NCBI RefSeq assembly: GCF_001748085.1
Contig: NZ_BBZK01000007.1
Location: 372,001-436,000, forward strand
Length of the DNA: 64,000 nucleotides
Reading direction: 5' to 3'
Source of the DNA: Streptomyces sp. TP-A0874
GTDB taxonomy: Bacteria > Actinomycetota > Actinomycetes > Streptomycetales > Streptomycetaceae
This document shows, in pieces, positions 1 to 8,941 of this stretch. Below the pieces are notes generated by a model. That model saw nothing but the letters and a program-made list of their open reading frames with translations. It had not been told where the DNA came from and ran no database searches. Positions within the stretch are counted from its first letter, which is position 1; every line of letters starts with the position of its first letter. The position numbers and the translations under genes are program-made.

Positions 1-16
1 CAGGCTCCGCGCACCC

Positions 17-55
17 GGCGCGGGCGGGGTACGTTCCCCCGACCCCGCCCGCGCC
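17..55. terminator. GC-rich hairpin, probable terminator of a gene left of the window
   Basis: Two perfect 14-base arms (17-30 and 42-55, GGCGCGGGCGGGGT and its complement) enclose an 11-base loop. There is no clear T-run, as is common for Streptomyces terminators. No gene is visible in positions 1-175 apart from this hairpin and the leader of the next gene. Confidence 0.5.
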
Positions 56-175
56 CTCAAACCCCATCACCACACGCCCCCTGGCGGAGCCTCCGCGGCG
101 GCGGCGTCTCCTCTCCCAAATCCAGGGCGGGGGCAGCCTGATCGAGGATCCGACAGGTGTGCGAGACTCCGAAAT

Positions 176-835
176 GTGCTGGGAGTTACGGATCTTCCGA
201 CCTATCTCGTCGGACTTGTGCTGATCGTGTTGCTGCCGGGGCCGAACTCGCTCTACGTGGTCTCGGTGTCGGCGCGGAGCGGAGTGCGTCGGGGTTACAC
301 GGCCGCCTGCGGAGTCTTCTGCGGTGACGCGGTGCTGATGCTGCTCTCCGCGGTGGGCGTGGCCTCGCTGCTGAAGGCCAACGCGGTGCTGTACGGGGTG
401 GTGCAGTACGCGGGGGCGGGTTACCTGACCTGGCTGGCGATCGGCATGCTGCGGTCGGCCTGGGCCATGTGGCGCCAGCGGGGAGCGGCGGTGGCGGCCG
501 AACCGGCCGCCGCGGTCGAATCCGGCGCCCCGGAGCGGCCGTACCGCCGAGCCCTGGTGATCAGCCTGCTCAACCCGAAGGCCATCCTGTTCTTCGTGTC
601 GTTCTTCGTGCAGTTCGTCGATCCCGGTTACGCCCACCCGGGCCTGTCGTTCCTGCTGCTCGGCACGTTCGCCACGGTGGTCAGCTTCCTCTACCTGACG
701 GTGCTCATCTTCTGCGGCAGCCGGCTGGCGGAGCAGTTCCGTCGGCGGAGGGCGCTGTCGGCGGGGGCGACCTCGGCGGCCGGTGCGCTGTTCCTCGGCT
801 TCGCCGCGAAGCTCTCCCTGAGCAGCGCGGGCTGA
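176..835 (+). CDS. LysE/RhtB family amino-acid exporter
   Basis: A 219-residue integral membrane protein with about six hydrophobic segments and the family's GPNSLYV motif near residue 22. This is the usual size for LysE/RhtB exporters, which export amino acids or related small metabolites across the cytoplasmic membrane. The start is GTG at 176. A charged, alanine-rich cytoplasmic loop lies around residues 95-120. The substrate cannot be read from sequence. The gene stands alone, converging on the GntR gene that follows. The family call is safe; the substrate is unknown. Confidence 0.85.
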   Translation: MLGVTDLPTYLVGLVLIVLLPGPNSLYVVSVSARSGVRRGYTAACGVFCGDAVLMLLSAVGVASLLKANAVLYGVVQYAGAGYLTWLAIGMLRSAWAMWRQRGAAVAAEPAAAVESGAPERPYRRALVISLLNPKAILFFVSFFVQFVDPGYAHPGLSFLLLGTFATVVSFLYLTVLIFCGSRLAEQFRRRRALSAGATSAAGALFLGFAAKLSLSSAG

Positions 836-901
836 TCCCGGGCAGCAGCGCGGGCTGATGCCGGGGCGGACCGTCGGTGGAGCGCCGCCGCGCCCCCGAG
901 G

Positions 902-1603
902 TCAGGGCGCGAGCACCTCGAGTTCGGCCATCGCGCCGAGAGTGATCTTGCGGGTCAGCTCCTCGGCCTGCTCGGCCTCCCGGGCGCGGACGGCCTCCGC
1001 CAGCCGGACGTGCAGGGTCACCGCGGCCGGATCCGGGTCGGTGAACATCACCTGGTGCTGGGTGCGGCCGGTCAGAACCTCCGCCACCACATCGCCGAGC
1101 CGGGCGAACATCTCGTTTCCGGAGGCGCGCAGGATCACCCGGTGGAAGGCGATGTCGTGCACCAGGTACGCCTCCAGTTGCTGGCCGCGGGAGGTGGCCA
1201 CCATGCCCAGGGCGTGCTGGGTGAGCTCCGCGCACTCCTCGGCCGAGGCCGACTGCGCGGCGAGGCCGGCGGCGATCGGCTCCACCGCCGAGCGGAGCAC
1301 GGTGAGTGAGCGGAGCTGGCGCGGTCGGTCAGCACCGGCCAGCCGCCAGCGGATGACCTGCGGGTCGTAGACGTTCCACTCCTCGGGCGGGAGCACGGTG
1401 ACCCCGACCCGGCGGCGCGACTCCACCAGGTGCATCGACTCCAGCACCCGCACCGCCTCCCGCACCACGGTGCGGGACACCCCGAAGCGCTCTTCGAGCT
1501 CGTCGGTGCGGAGGACGGTGCCGGGAGGGTGCTCGCCCGCGGTGATCGCGGGCCCGAGGGAGTCCAGCAGCTTCGCGTGCAGGCCCTGCGTCTGGGTCCC
1601 CAT
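902..1603 (-). CDS. gntR: FadR/GntR family regulator (FCD domain), probable gluconate repressor
   Basis: A 233-residue regulator. An N-terminal winged helix-turn-helix (about residues 8-75, containing FGVSRTVVREAVRVLES) is followed by an FCD effector domain with the expected Asp/His metal-ligand pattern (HDIAFHRVIL and a later His). I chose ATG 1603 over the in-frame upstream start at 1624, which would add seven residues of no family similarity. It is divergent from gluconokinase with about 190 bases between the starts, so it most likely represses gntK and gntP in response to gluconate or 6-phosphogluconate. That role is inferred from position and family. Confidence 0.85.
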   Translation of the reverse strand: MGTQTQGLHAKLLDSLGPAITAGEHPPGTVLRTDELEERFGVSRTVVREAVRVLESMHLVESRRRVGVTVLPPEEWNVYDPQVIRWRLAGADRPRQLRSLTVLRSAVEPIAAGLAAQSASAEECAELTQHALGMVATSRGQQLEAYLVHDIAFHRVILRASGNEMFARLGDVVAEVLTGRTQHQVMFTDPDPAAVTLHVRLAEAVRAREAEQAEELTRKITLGAMAELEVLAP

Positions 1604-1794
1604 GCTTCCTCGCGCCCCGTCCACGTCCGCTCTTCCGCCCCCGATCCAGGACTCAGCCTACGTGTTGGGGCAGAGACCGATTTTAAGTATGACTTTTTAA
1701 GGACTTACTCTTGATTACATCGTACTCATGGGCTTAGGTGTGGGGCGGTGTCAAAGCCGACCCGAGCCAGCGAGAGGTCTTTAGCGAGGTAGTG

Positions 1795-2358
1795 ATGGCC
1801 GCCCCCGAGGTCGTGGTCGTGATGGGTGTGTCCGGGACGGGCAAAACCACCGTGGGCCGGCTGCTGGCGGCCGAGCTCGGGGTCCCGTACGCCGAGGCCG
1901 ACGACTTCCACTCGCCGGCCAACATCGCCAAGATGTCCAGCGGCCGCCCGCTGGACGACCGCGATCGCGCGCCCTGGCTCGACGCCATCGGCGCCTGGGC
2001 TCGGAGCCGGGCCGGCCAGGGCGGCGTGGTGAGCTGCTCCGCCCTCAAGCGCGCGTACCGCGACCGGCTCCGCGCCGCCGCCCCGGGTCTCTTCTTCGTC
2101 CACCTGTCCGGTGAGCGCGACCTGATCGCCGGACGGCTGCAGGAGCGCCCGGACCACTTCATGCCGGGGGCCCTGCTCGACTCGCAACTCGCCGCCCTCG
2201 AACCGCTCCAGGCGGACGAGTCCGGCGTGACGCTCGCGGTGACCGACGCGCCGGAGCGTGTGGCGGAGCGAGCCGCGGCCGCGCTCTCGGCCAGCGGTCG
2301 CGCCGCCCTCTCCGGCTCCGCGCCCCGCGAGTCAGCGCGGGGTGGAGCCGGGAAATGA
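1795..2358 (+). CDS. gntK: Gluconokinase
   Basis: A 187-residue P-loop kinase that phosphorylates D-gluconate to 6-phosphogluconate, feeding the pentose phosphate pathway. Walker A is GVSGTGKTT near residue 11, and the gluconate-kinase motifs EADDFHSPANIAKM and DRAPWL follow. Length matches the GntK/IdnK family (about 170-190). ATG 1795 is preferred to the upstream in-frame start at 1738 because the protein then opens directly into the first beta strand. It lies between the divergent repressor and the gluconate permease. Confidence 0.93.
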   Translation: MAAPEVVVVMGVSGTGKTTVGRLLAAELGVPYAEADDFHSPANIAKMSSGRPLDDRDRAPWLDAIGAWARSRAGQGGVVSCSALKRAYRDRLRAAAPGLFFVHLSGERDLIAGRLQERPDHFMPGALLDSQLAALEPLQADESGVTLAVTDAPERVAERAAAALSASGRAALSGSAPRESARGGAGK

Positions 2359-2460
2359 CGCCATTCATTCGGATTCCGAAAAGGGGCTTAGCCCCGCTTG
2401 TTTTCTGACTTCGGGGGCTTGTCGTGGCCGTTGGGTGCCCGGCATGGTGATCGGCCACGC

Positions 2461-2478
2461 GTCCGGAATTCTCCGGAC
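2461..2478. promoter_or_regulatory. Inverted repeat upstream of gntP
   Basis: GTCCGGA-ATTC-TCCGGAC, a perfect 7-base inverted repeat with a 4-base centre, lies 36 bases upstream of the gntP start in the 155-base gap after gntK. It could be an operator for the GntR protein or a small processing/attenuation hairpin. No second copy was seen in the gntR-gntK intergenic region, which weakens the operator reading. Confidence 0.35.
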
Positions 2479-2513
2479 AGCAGAGTTTGGAGAATTCACT
2501 GTGAGGTGTCCTC

Positions 2514-3932
2514 GTGGAAGCAATTGAGCCGGCTTACGGCACCGCGACGCTGCTGCTGATAGCGGCGGGCGCCGTCGCCCTCTTGTTGTTCCTCATCATG
2601 AAGGTGAAACTGCACGCCTTCGTGTCCCTCGTCCTGGTGAGTGTGGTGACGGCGCTCGTCGTCGGCTTCCCGCTCGCGGACATCCCCGACGCGCTGATGC
2701 ACGGATTCGCCGGGACGCTCGGCTCCGTAGCCCTGCTGGTGGCGTTCGGGGTGATGTTGGGCCGACTGCTGGAGGTCACCGGCGGTGCCCAGGTGCTCGC
2801 CGACACGCTGGTCGGCCGTTTTGGGGCGGAAAGGGCTCCGATCGCACTCGGCGTCGCGGCCCTGCTCTTCGGATTCCCGATCTTCTTCGACGCCGGTCTC
2901 GTCGTGTTCCTGCCGATCATCCTGACGGTGGCGCGGCGGTTCGGCGGATCACTTCTGCTGTACGCGCTCCCGGCGGCGGGTGCTTTCGCCGCCATGCACG
3001 CGATGACACCGCCCCACCCCGGCCCGGTCGCCGCGACCGAGGTATTGGGCGGGAATATCGGCGTCACCATGCTGGTGGGAATTCCGGTGGCGATCGTGGC
3101 CTGGTACGTCGGTGTCGTACTGGTGGCCCGATTCCTCGGCACCAGGATTCATGTGGCCATTCCCGATGTGCTCTTCGGTGAGGTGAACGGCGGTCGGAAG
3201 CGCGGCGACGGTGAGGAGCAGGGCGACGGCGACGTGTTCGGCAGGCGGCCACCCGCCTTCGGGACCGTGCTCCTGCTGCTGCTCGTACCGCTGGTGCTGA
3301 TCTCGTTCGACACCGTCCTGGACACCCTGGTCACCGCCGGCGTGCTGGACGAGGGGCAGGGCTGGGTCGAGTTCCTCAGCCTGCTGGGCAACACCCCCGT
3401 GGCCCTGCTGATCACCGTCATCGTCGCGGTCGTGGTCCTCGGGCGTCCCCGTGGCTCGATGGCCGACATCACCCGGATCGTCGACGGTGCGCTCGGGCCG
3501 GTCTGTTCCATCATCCTGATCACCGGAGCCGGTGGCATGTTCGGTGGCGTGCTCCGGCTCAGCGGTATCGGTGCTGCGCTCAGCGGGTCGCTCTCCGACC
3601 TCGGAATGTCGCTGATCTTCCAGGCCTTCGTGATCGCCACCCTGCTGAGGGTCGCCCAGGGGTCGGCGACGGTCGCCCTGACGACCACCGCCGGGCTGAT
3701 CGCCGGCTCGGTGGCCGACGCCCAGCTCGGCGACTTCCAGATCGCCCTGCTGGTGATGGCCATCGCGGCCGGTGCCACGGTCCTGTCGCATGTGAACGAC
3801 TCCGGCTTCTGGCTGGTGAGCCGCTTCTTCGGGATGAGTGAGAAGACGACCCTGAGGACGTGGACGGTCATGGAGTCGACGCTCGGCCTGTCGGCCTTCG
3901 TGGTCTCGCTCGGCCTGTGGGCGGTGGTCTGA
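2514..3932 (+). CDS. gntP: GntP family gluconate:H+ symporter
   Basis: A 472-residue, roughly 12-14-helix permease of the GntP family that imports gluconate. The start is GTG 2514 with GAGGTG about eight bases upstream. Family features include FPIFFDAGLVVFLPI (about residue 120), the AMHAMTPPHPGPVAA segment and SHVNDSGFWLVSRFFG near the C-terminus. A charged cytoplasmic insert lies around residues 225-245. It is separated from gntK by 155 bases, so it may have its own promoter. It ends at a strong bidirectional terminator. Confidence 0.93.
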   Translation: MEAIEPAYGTATLLLIAAGAVALLLFLIMKVKLHAFVSLVLVSVVTALVVGFPLADIPDALMHGFAGTLGSVALLVAFGVMLGRLLEVTGGAQVLADTLVGRFGAERAPIALGVAALLFGFPIFFDAGLVVFLPIILTVARRFGGSLLLYALPAAGAFAAMHAMTPPHPGPVAATEVLGGNIGVTMLVGIPVAIVAWYVGVVLVARFLGTRIHVAIPDVLFGEVNGGRKRGDGEEQGDGDVFGRRPPAFGTVLLLLLVPLVLISFDTVLDTLVTAGVLDEGQGWVEFLSLLGNTPVALLITVIVAVVVLGRPRGSMADITRIVDGALGPVCSIILITGAGGMFGGVLRLSGIGAALSGSLSDLGMSLIFQAFVIATLLRVAQGSATVALTTTAGLIAGSVADAQLGDFQIALLVMAIAAGATVLSHVNDSGFWLVSRFFGMSEKTTLRTWTVMESTLGLSAFVVSLGLWAVV

Positions 3933-3960
3933 CGGCGGATCGCCGCGACGCCCGACGACT

Positions 3961-4002
3961 GCGAGGGGGCGGGGTTCCGTGATCGGAGCCCCGCCCCCTC
4001 GC
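3961..4002. terminator. Bidirectional terminator between gntP and the M23 peptidase
   Basis: 18-base arms (3961-3978 and 3985-4002) with one mismatch around a 6-base loop, core GAGGGGGCGGGG. It sits between convergent genes, 28 bases past the gntP stop. Confidence 0.75.
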
Positions 4003-4021
4003 TCTCAGCTCAGCCGTGGGT

Positions 4022-4852
4022 TCAGCAGTCCGGTACGCCCGGCAGCTTCGCGGCCGGGTCGTTGATGTAGATGTTCGAGATGAAGCCGTTCTGGTCGCGC
4101 AGCTTGCTCCACCAGTTGTTGGTGTAGCCCTCGGCGTTCACCGTGTCGCCCTGCTTCTGGCAGACCACCATGACGTTGGTAGGTCCGGCGAGCTGGGCGA
4201 CGATGGGCGCGTTGAGTCGGGCGTCGGCCCGGACGTTGACCCCGCTGCCCCAGGTGGTGAAGGCCTTGCCCCCGCCGCCACCGCAGCCGTTGTCGCTGGT
4301 CAGGTAGTTCTGGTAGTAGCTGCCCGGGTACGGCAGGGCGACGCCGTTGATGACGATGTTCTGACCGACACCGTTGAGGAGCTGCTCGTAGTGGATGTGC
4401 GCGCCGGAGGAGTTCCCGGTGCTGCCGGTCACGCCGATCTGCTGCCCCTGGGCGACGGAGGAGCCGCTGGGCACGGAGTAGGAGGCGAGGTGGAAGTAGT
4501 ACGTCTTCCAGCCGCCACCGTGGTCGATCACGATGTAGTTGCCGGCGCCGTTCGGCTCCGACATCCGGGTGGCGGTTCCGGCGGCGGAGGCCAGCACGGG
4601 CGTGCCGGCGGTGGAGCCGCCGTCGGCCCGGACGAAGTCCAGGGCGCGGCGGACCTCGGCGGAGTGGTGGCTGTAGGTCCAGTTCTGCCCGCAGGGGTAG
4701 GGGGCCTTGAAGTTGGGGGCCGCGGCCAGCTGGGGCCCGGTGGCGGCGGTGGTGCGGGCCCAGGACGGTGCGGGGAGGGCGAACAGCACGGCGAACGCGG
4801 CCAGCAGGGCGGCGAAGGCCAGTGGCAGGCGTCTGTGGCTGAGTGCGGACAC
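4022..4852 (-). CDS. Secreted M23 family metallopeptidase with SH3-like C-terminal region
   Basis: A 276-residue exported protein. The signal peptide spans residues 1-32 (basic MSALSHRR, hydrophobic core, ALPAPSWA cut). The M23/LytM domain (about 50-165) carries the zinc-site motifs: an N-terminal His with ALDF, and GAHIHYEQ as the HxH motif. A C-terminal region beginning VNVRADARLNAPIV resembles a bacterial SH3 domain. The likely role is cutting peptidoglycan cross-bridges outside the cell. Four cysteines, two near the C-terminus, suggest disulphides. It is transcribed alone. Confidence 0.88.
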   Translation of the reverse strand: MSALSHRRLPLAFAALLAAFAVLFALPAPSWARTTAATGPQLAAAPNFKAPYPCGQNWTYSHHSAEVRRALDFVRADGGSTAGTPVLASAAGTATRMSEPNGAGNYIVIDHGGGWKTYYFHLASYSVPSGSSVAQGQQIGVTGSTGNSSGAHIHYEQLLNGVGQNIVINGVALPYPGSYYQNYLTSDNGCGGGGGKAFTTWGSGVNVRADARLNAPIVAQLAGPTNVMVVCQKQGDTVNAEGYTNNWWSKLRDQNGFISNIYINDPAAKLPGVPDC

Positions 4853-5005
4853 GGGGGGACACTCCTTCAGGAACGGCGACGACGGCCGAAAACGTGCTCA
4901 CGCTAAGTGACGAACCATGAACCTGACAAGAGTCCCGGCCTGTCCACAAGCTGCAAGGCCACCGGACGCGTCGCCCCGCCGGGCAGGGCGACGCCTGCGG
5001 ATGGT

Positions 5006-6445
5006 TCAGCCGGATGTGACCGGCTTCGCCCCGGCCCGACTCGCCCGGGTCAGCCGCCGCCGCGCGAACCGCGCCGCACGCCGCAGAACCGCCTCGCCCG
5101 GGATCGGGAGCCGCCGCCGCGTGCCCCCGCCGGGCAGGGCGAGGGCGGTGAGGCGCCGCCGCTTGAAGTAGCGCCGGACCACGGCCTCCGGATGTTCCTT
5201 CAGGTACCGCTCGGCCGCGGGGCGCAGGTCGGGACGGAGCAGCGGCTGCATCGCGTAACCGACGGCGTCGAGGAGTTCGCCCAGCCGGACCTCCGCGGGC
5301 TCCCGTCCGGCGGTCCCGGCGGTCGCCGGATCGGCGAGGAGGTCCCGGTCCCCTGCGAGGTCGGGCAGGAGGGCGTCGACGATGGTCACCGGCGCGCGGT
5401 TGCCGTTCTCGTACGGGGTGAGCCGCTCCAGCAGCAGCCCGGTGCCCGTCCGGGCGGTGGGCAGGCCGAAGAGGGTGCGGGCCGTCAGCAGGGCGGTGGA
5501 GAAGCAGCCGACGACCAGAGCGGGCCGCATCCTGCGGTAGAGCGCCTCGGCGAGTACCGGTGCCTCCAGGACCACCAGTTCGACGCCGAGCCCCGCCGCC
5601 TCCTCGGCCAGCCGCCGGGACCAGTGCGCCGGCGCGGTCGGATGCGGTTTGAAGACGATCCGCCGGTGCCCGAGGGCCGCCGCTCCGCGCACCATCGCGA
5701 GGTGCAGTTCCTCCTCCTCCTCGACGTCGAGGATGTCGAGCGCCGACAGGTACTGGCCGAGCAGCAGCGCCGGAGCCTCCTCGCCAGGTGGCTCCGCGGA
5801 AGCGAACCCGTCCGGGGCCGCGGCCAGCGCGTCCAGTACCGAGAGGAAGGCCTCCGCCGGCACGATCCGCCGCTCCACGTCGAACTCGTCGAGCAGGAGC
5901 GGGCGCAGTCCGGGGACGAGGTCCAGGTGGAGCAGGCGGCGCACCCGGGTGCCGACCAGCGGATCCAGCCGGTTGCGGGTCGGGCCGTAGCTCATCAGCC
6001 CGTCCGCGTAGACATCGACGGGGGCGTCCGGGAAGAGCTGGACGAGCGCGAGCGCCGGCCGAACCTGGATCGATTCCACGACGAGCTCCACCTCGTCGTC
6101 ACCGAGCGCCCAGAGCAGCCGCAGATGACGCTCCCACAGCGGTACGTCGCCCGGCCGGGGCGCCCAACCGCCGGGGTGGTACGGGCTGATCGCCTCGTTC
6201 CACGACACCACCCGGTCGAAGCGGTCACGCAACCGCTCGAAGCCGGGCGCGGCGTCCAGGGGCGGGGTGGTCTCCGGCGTGGCCGCGTTGTTGGTGACGA
6301 GCAGCAGCCGGCGACCGGCCGGGGCGAAGCACTCCGCGTCCAGGGCGGCGGCCAGCGTGGCCGCACCGTACAGGGTGGAGGCGAGGAAGATCTGCGTCCG
6401 CCGGCGCGGGCGGCTGGCGGCGGGGGAAGCGGGCACGGCGCTCAT
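5006..6445 (-). CDS. Polysialyltransferase-like (alpha-2,8-polyST family) glycosyltransferase
   Basis: A 479-residue cytoplasmic protein without signal peptide or membrane spans. It resembles the bacterial alpha-2,8-polysialyltransferase family: an N-terminal segment reading TQIFLASTLYGAATLAAALD and a C-terminal GT-B half with FKPHPTAP and VVGCFSTALLTARTLF, which are typical nucleotide-sugar-binding patterns. The start codon overlaps the stop of the GT2 gene (TGATG), so the two are cotranscribed. With the sialate synthesis genes transcribed divergently, it most likely polymerises or transfers a nonulosonic acid for a wall glycopolymer. From memory, the S. coelicolor counterpart region is linked to teichulosonic acid. 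Confidence 0.78.
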   Translation of the reverse strand: MSAVPASPAASRPRRRTQIFLASTLYGAATLAAALDAECFAPAGRRLLLVTNNAATPETTPPLDAAPGFERLRDRFDRVVSWNEAISPYHPGGWAPRPGDVPLWERHLRLLWALGDDEVELVVESIQVRPALALVQLFPDAPVDVYADGLMSYGPTRNRLDPLVGTRVRRLLHLDLVPGLRPLLLDEFDVERRIVPAEAFLSVLDALAAAPDGFASAEPPGEEAPALLLGQYLSALDILDVEEEEELHLAMVRGAAALGHRRIVFKPHPTAPAHWSRRLAEEAAGLGVELVVLEAPVLAEALYRRMRPALVVGCFSTALLTARTLFGLPTARTGTGLLLERLTPYENGNRAPVTIVDALLPDLAGDRDLLADPATAGTAGREPAEVRLGELLDAVGYAMQPLLRPDLRPAAERYLKEHPEAVVRRYFKRRRLTALALPGGGTRRRLPIPGEAVLRRAARFARRRLTRASRAGAKPVTSG

Positions 6446-7425
6446 CAGGCCACCTCCGCCGAACCGAACAGCGGACGGCGACGCGTCCGCAGCAGCCGGG
6501 AAGCCCGCTCTCCGTCCATGGCGTCCAGGGCCTCTCGGAGCAGGTCCGGCGGCATCCGCCGGAGCGACGCCGCGCTGAGCGCCCGCAGCCTCCGGGCCAC
6601 CGGGGCCTCGAACCGCTCCGTCCGGTCCAGGTGGTGGGCGATGATCGCGCAGTAGGTGCGCACCGCCTTCGGCAGCAGCCGATCCGCCTCCCGATCACCC
6701 GCCGTCTCCTCCAGGACCCGGTCGAAGGCGCGGATGAAGTCGAGTTGGCGCACGTCTCCGATCTGGGTGAGCGACGAGGGGACGCCCCGCCGGTAGAAGA
6801 CGCCGAGCAGTCCGACGACCGCGAAGCTCTCGGCTTCGCGGTGCAGCCGCCAGACCCAGGGCCGGTCCTCGGCGGTGCGCAGACCGTCGTCGAACCGGAG
6901 CAGCCCGGTGTCCGCCAGGCGCCGCCGGTAGATCCCGGCCCAGGCGTAGGCGTAGTCGACGGAGGTGCTGCGGTCCGCGGGCAGGATCGCGTCACGGGGC
7001 GGCTGTACGACACCGCGGCGGCCGTGGGGCACCCGGTGGACCGTCCGGGACCGGGCCGTGCACTGGACGTGGTCGGTGCGGACGAAGTCGCAGCCGAGCC
7101 GCTCGATCGCGGCGACCAGCTCAGGGTAGTAGCCCGGGGCGAGCCAGTCGTCGCCGTCGAGGAAGGTCAGATACTCCCCGGTGGCCGCGTCGATCCCGGT
7201 GTTCCGGGCGGTGGCCAGCCCCTCGTTCCGCGCATGCCGCACGACGACGGCACCGGGAAGGGATCTCGCGGCCGTGTCCAGTATTTCCGCGGTGTCGTCC
7301 GTCGAACAGTCGTCGACGAGAATGAACTCGAAATCCCGGCGCGCGTTCGCACGGAGACTCCGCAGGGTGTCGGGGGCGTATTCGCGCACGTTGTAGAACG
7401 GCACGATGACGGAGAGCTTGACCAC
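6445..7425 (-). CDS. Family 2 glycosyltransferase
   Basis: A GT-A enzyme of 326 residues if started at GTG 7425, giving MVKLSVIVPFYN; an in-frame start at 7512 would add 29 residues with no family similarity. GT2 motifs are VIVPFYN, LVDDCSTDDT and the DxD-like FLDGDDW. A basic C-terminal region of about 100 residues probably contacts membrane or polymer. It heads the left arm of the cluster, overlapping the polysialyltransferase-like gene, and is divergent from the DUF6716 gene. It probably adds a sugar or primer unit to the wall polymer. Donor and acceptor are unknown. Confidence 0.82.
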   Translation of the reverse strand: MVKLSVIVPFYNVREYAPDTLRSLRANARRDFEFILVDDCSTDDTAEILDTAARSLPGAVVVRHARNEGLATARNTGIDAATGEYLTFLDGDDWLAPGYYPELVAAIERLGCDFVRTDHVQCTARSRTVHRVPHGRRGVVQPPRDAILPADRSTSVDYAYAWAGIYRRRLADTGLLRFDDGLRTAEDRPWVWRLHREAESFAVVGLLGVFYRRGVPSSLTQIGDVRQLDFIRAFDRVLEETAGDREADRLLPKAVRTYCAIIAHHLDRTERFEAPVARRLRALSAASLRRMPPDLLREALDAMDGERASRLLRTRRRPLFGSAEVA

Positions 7426-7612
7426 CCGGCTGACATTAGGCGTACCGCCGGCCGCCTTCTCGACCTGCGACGGAAGAGAACATGAACGAAGAGCAGCGGA
7501 AAGGTTAACCATCCTTTCCCGGCACTCGATTCGCCGTCCGGCGACGTTCTGTTAACCCTCCGTTGCGGCTGAGTTGGGCCAGTCAACGGAATTCGCTCCT
7601 AGCGTTCCGAGC
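7426..7612. promoter_or_regulatory. Divergent promoter region of the wall-polymer cluster
   Basis: A 187-base region between the divergent GTG starts, locally AT-richer (two GTTAAC stretches near 7504-7508 and 7552-7556). It must carry both promoters. No Shine-Dalgarno sequence precedes the GTG at 7613, so the rightward transcript may be leaderless or nearly so. No certain -35/-10 pair is claimed. Confidence 0.45.
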
Positions 7613-8941
7613 GTGCCAGAAAGCATCAGCAGCCCCCTACGGGTGGCCGTACTCGCCGACTCCGACACCCGCTGGAAATGGGGTGCGCTCACCGTGCGCC
7701 GCATCGTCCCGGAACACCGGCTCGACGGCTACCTCCTGCGCGGACGCGCCACCCCGACCGCCCGGCAACTCGACGAGGTCGGGGTGCGCGCCGACTCGCT
7801 GCGCGAGGTCACGACCGGTGAGGTCCTCCAGCTACTGGGCCGGGATGCCTACCAGGTGGTCGTGCTGGCCTGTGTCGGCGGCGCCATCCAGGCGATGCTG
7901 CACGGACTCGCCCGCGCCTGGGAGGGGCGCCGGAGCCGCCCCGTGGTCGTCACCGGCTACGTCGGGGTCGTCTACGAGAAGCTCACCGACGGCCTCCTGC
8001 TGCGGCACGGCGCGGACGTGGTGCTCGCCAACTCTCCGTTCGACGCCGAGCGCTTCCGGGGCGTCTACCGGGGCGTCGGAGCCGACTCCGGCAGCGTCGT
8101 CGAGACGGCGCTGCCCTTCCTCGGCGGCACCCCGCACACCCCCGAGGCGGCCGACGACCGCCCCCGGACCGTCGTCTTCGCCGTCCAGCCCTCGGTGCCG
8201 AACAACCGGACCGACCGGGGCTACCTGCTGGGACGCGCCATCGAGCACGCCCGCCGCCATCCCGAGCGGCAAGTGCTCGTCAAGCTGCGGAGCCTGCCCG
8301 GCGAGCAGACCACGCACGTCGAGGAGCTGCCGTACCAGCGGCTCGCCGCCCGGTGGCCGGGCGGGCTGCCCGAGAACTGCCGCCTCGTCTACGGGCACAT
8401 GGGCGAAGTCCTGGACCGCACCGACCTGCTCGTCACCGTCAGCTCCACCGCGGCCCTGGAGGCGCTGCACCGCCGCATCCCCACCGCCGTCCTCACCGAC
8501 CTCGGAGTACGCGAGTCGCTGGGCAACCACTACTTCATCGGCTCCGGCTGCCTGGCGTCCTGGGACCAGCTCGACGCCGGACACCGGCCGGAGCCGGACC
8601 CCGGCTGGCTGGACCGCCAGGGACTCACCACGGGCGGCCGGTACGAGAACGCCTTCCGCGCAGCCCGGGACCGGGTAGCCGAGCTGGTCGGCGCGACCGA
8701 GCTGCCGCCGATCACCCCCTACTACACACCCCGCACCGCGCCCGCCTACCTATCCGGTCTGCTCGCCCGGCACGGCCTGGCCCCCGACGGCTCACCACAG
8801 CCGACCGCGGAGCCCGCCGCGGTGGGCGGCGGGGGGATGCGGGAGGCCGTCCGCGGCGCCGTACGGGGAGTGGCGCGCAGCGCCTACCGCCACGGAGTGC
8901 AGCGCGTCGCCCCCGTCATCCGGCGGATGGGGGAGCTGTGA
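7613..8941 (+). CDS. DUF6716-type putative glycosyltransferase
   Basis: A 442-residue protein from GTG 7613; an in-frame start at 7574 is possible but adds a non-conserved leader. It resembles the Streptomyces proteins called DUF6716 putative glycosyltransferase. The N-terminal part is RVAVLADSDTRWKWG; the middle reads VTGYVGVVYEKLTDGLLLRHGADVV; the C-terminal half has LVYGHMGEVLDRTDLLVTVSS, like a GT-B sugar-nucleotide domain. The C-terminus is basic. Its stop overlaps the start of the CMP-sialate synthetase (GTGA). Family placement is from memory; the transferase role is inferred from the cluster. Confidence 0.65.
   Translation: MPESISSPLRVAVLADSDTRWKWGALTVRRIVPEHRLDGYLLRGRATPTARQLDEVGVRADSLREVTTGEVLQLLGRDAYQVVVLACVGGAIQAMLHGLARAWEGRRSRPVVVTGYVGVVYEKLTDGLLLRHGADVVLANSPFDAERFRGVYRGVGADSGSVVETALPFLGGTPHTPEAADDRPRTVVFAVQPSVPNNRTDRGYLLGRAIEHARRHPERQVLVKLRSLPGEQTTHVEELPYQRLAARWPGGLPENCRLVYGHMGEVLDRTDLLVTVSSTAALEALHRRIPTAVLTDLGVRESLGNHYFIGSGCLASWDQLDAGHRPEPDPGWLDRQGLTTGGRYENAFRAARDRVAELVGATELPPITPYYTPRTAPAYLSGLLARHGLAPDGSPQPTAEPAAVGGGGMREAVRGAVRGVARSAYRHGVQRVAPVIRRMGEL

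Noticed and set aside
3149..3871. Long minus-strand open frames opposite gntP
   Set aside because: Composition mirrors the GC-rich third position of gntP; no domain, start site or operon logic. Treated as a shadow frame, like many similar ones.
4907..6655. 582-codon plus-strand frame opposite the polysialyltransferase-like gene
   Set aside because: Arg/Gly/Pro-rich low-complexity translation; the minus strand encodes a coherent protein coupled to the GT2 gene.
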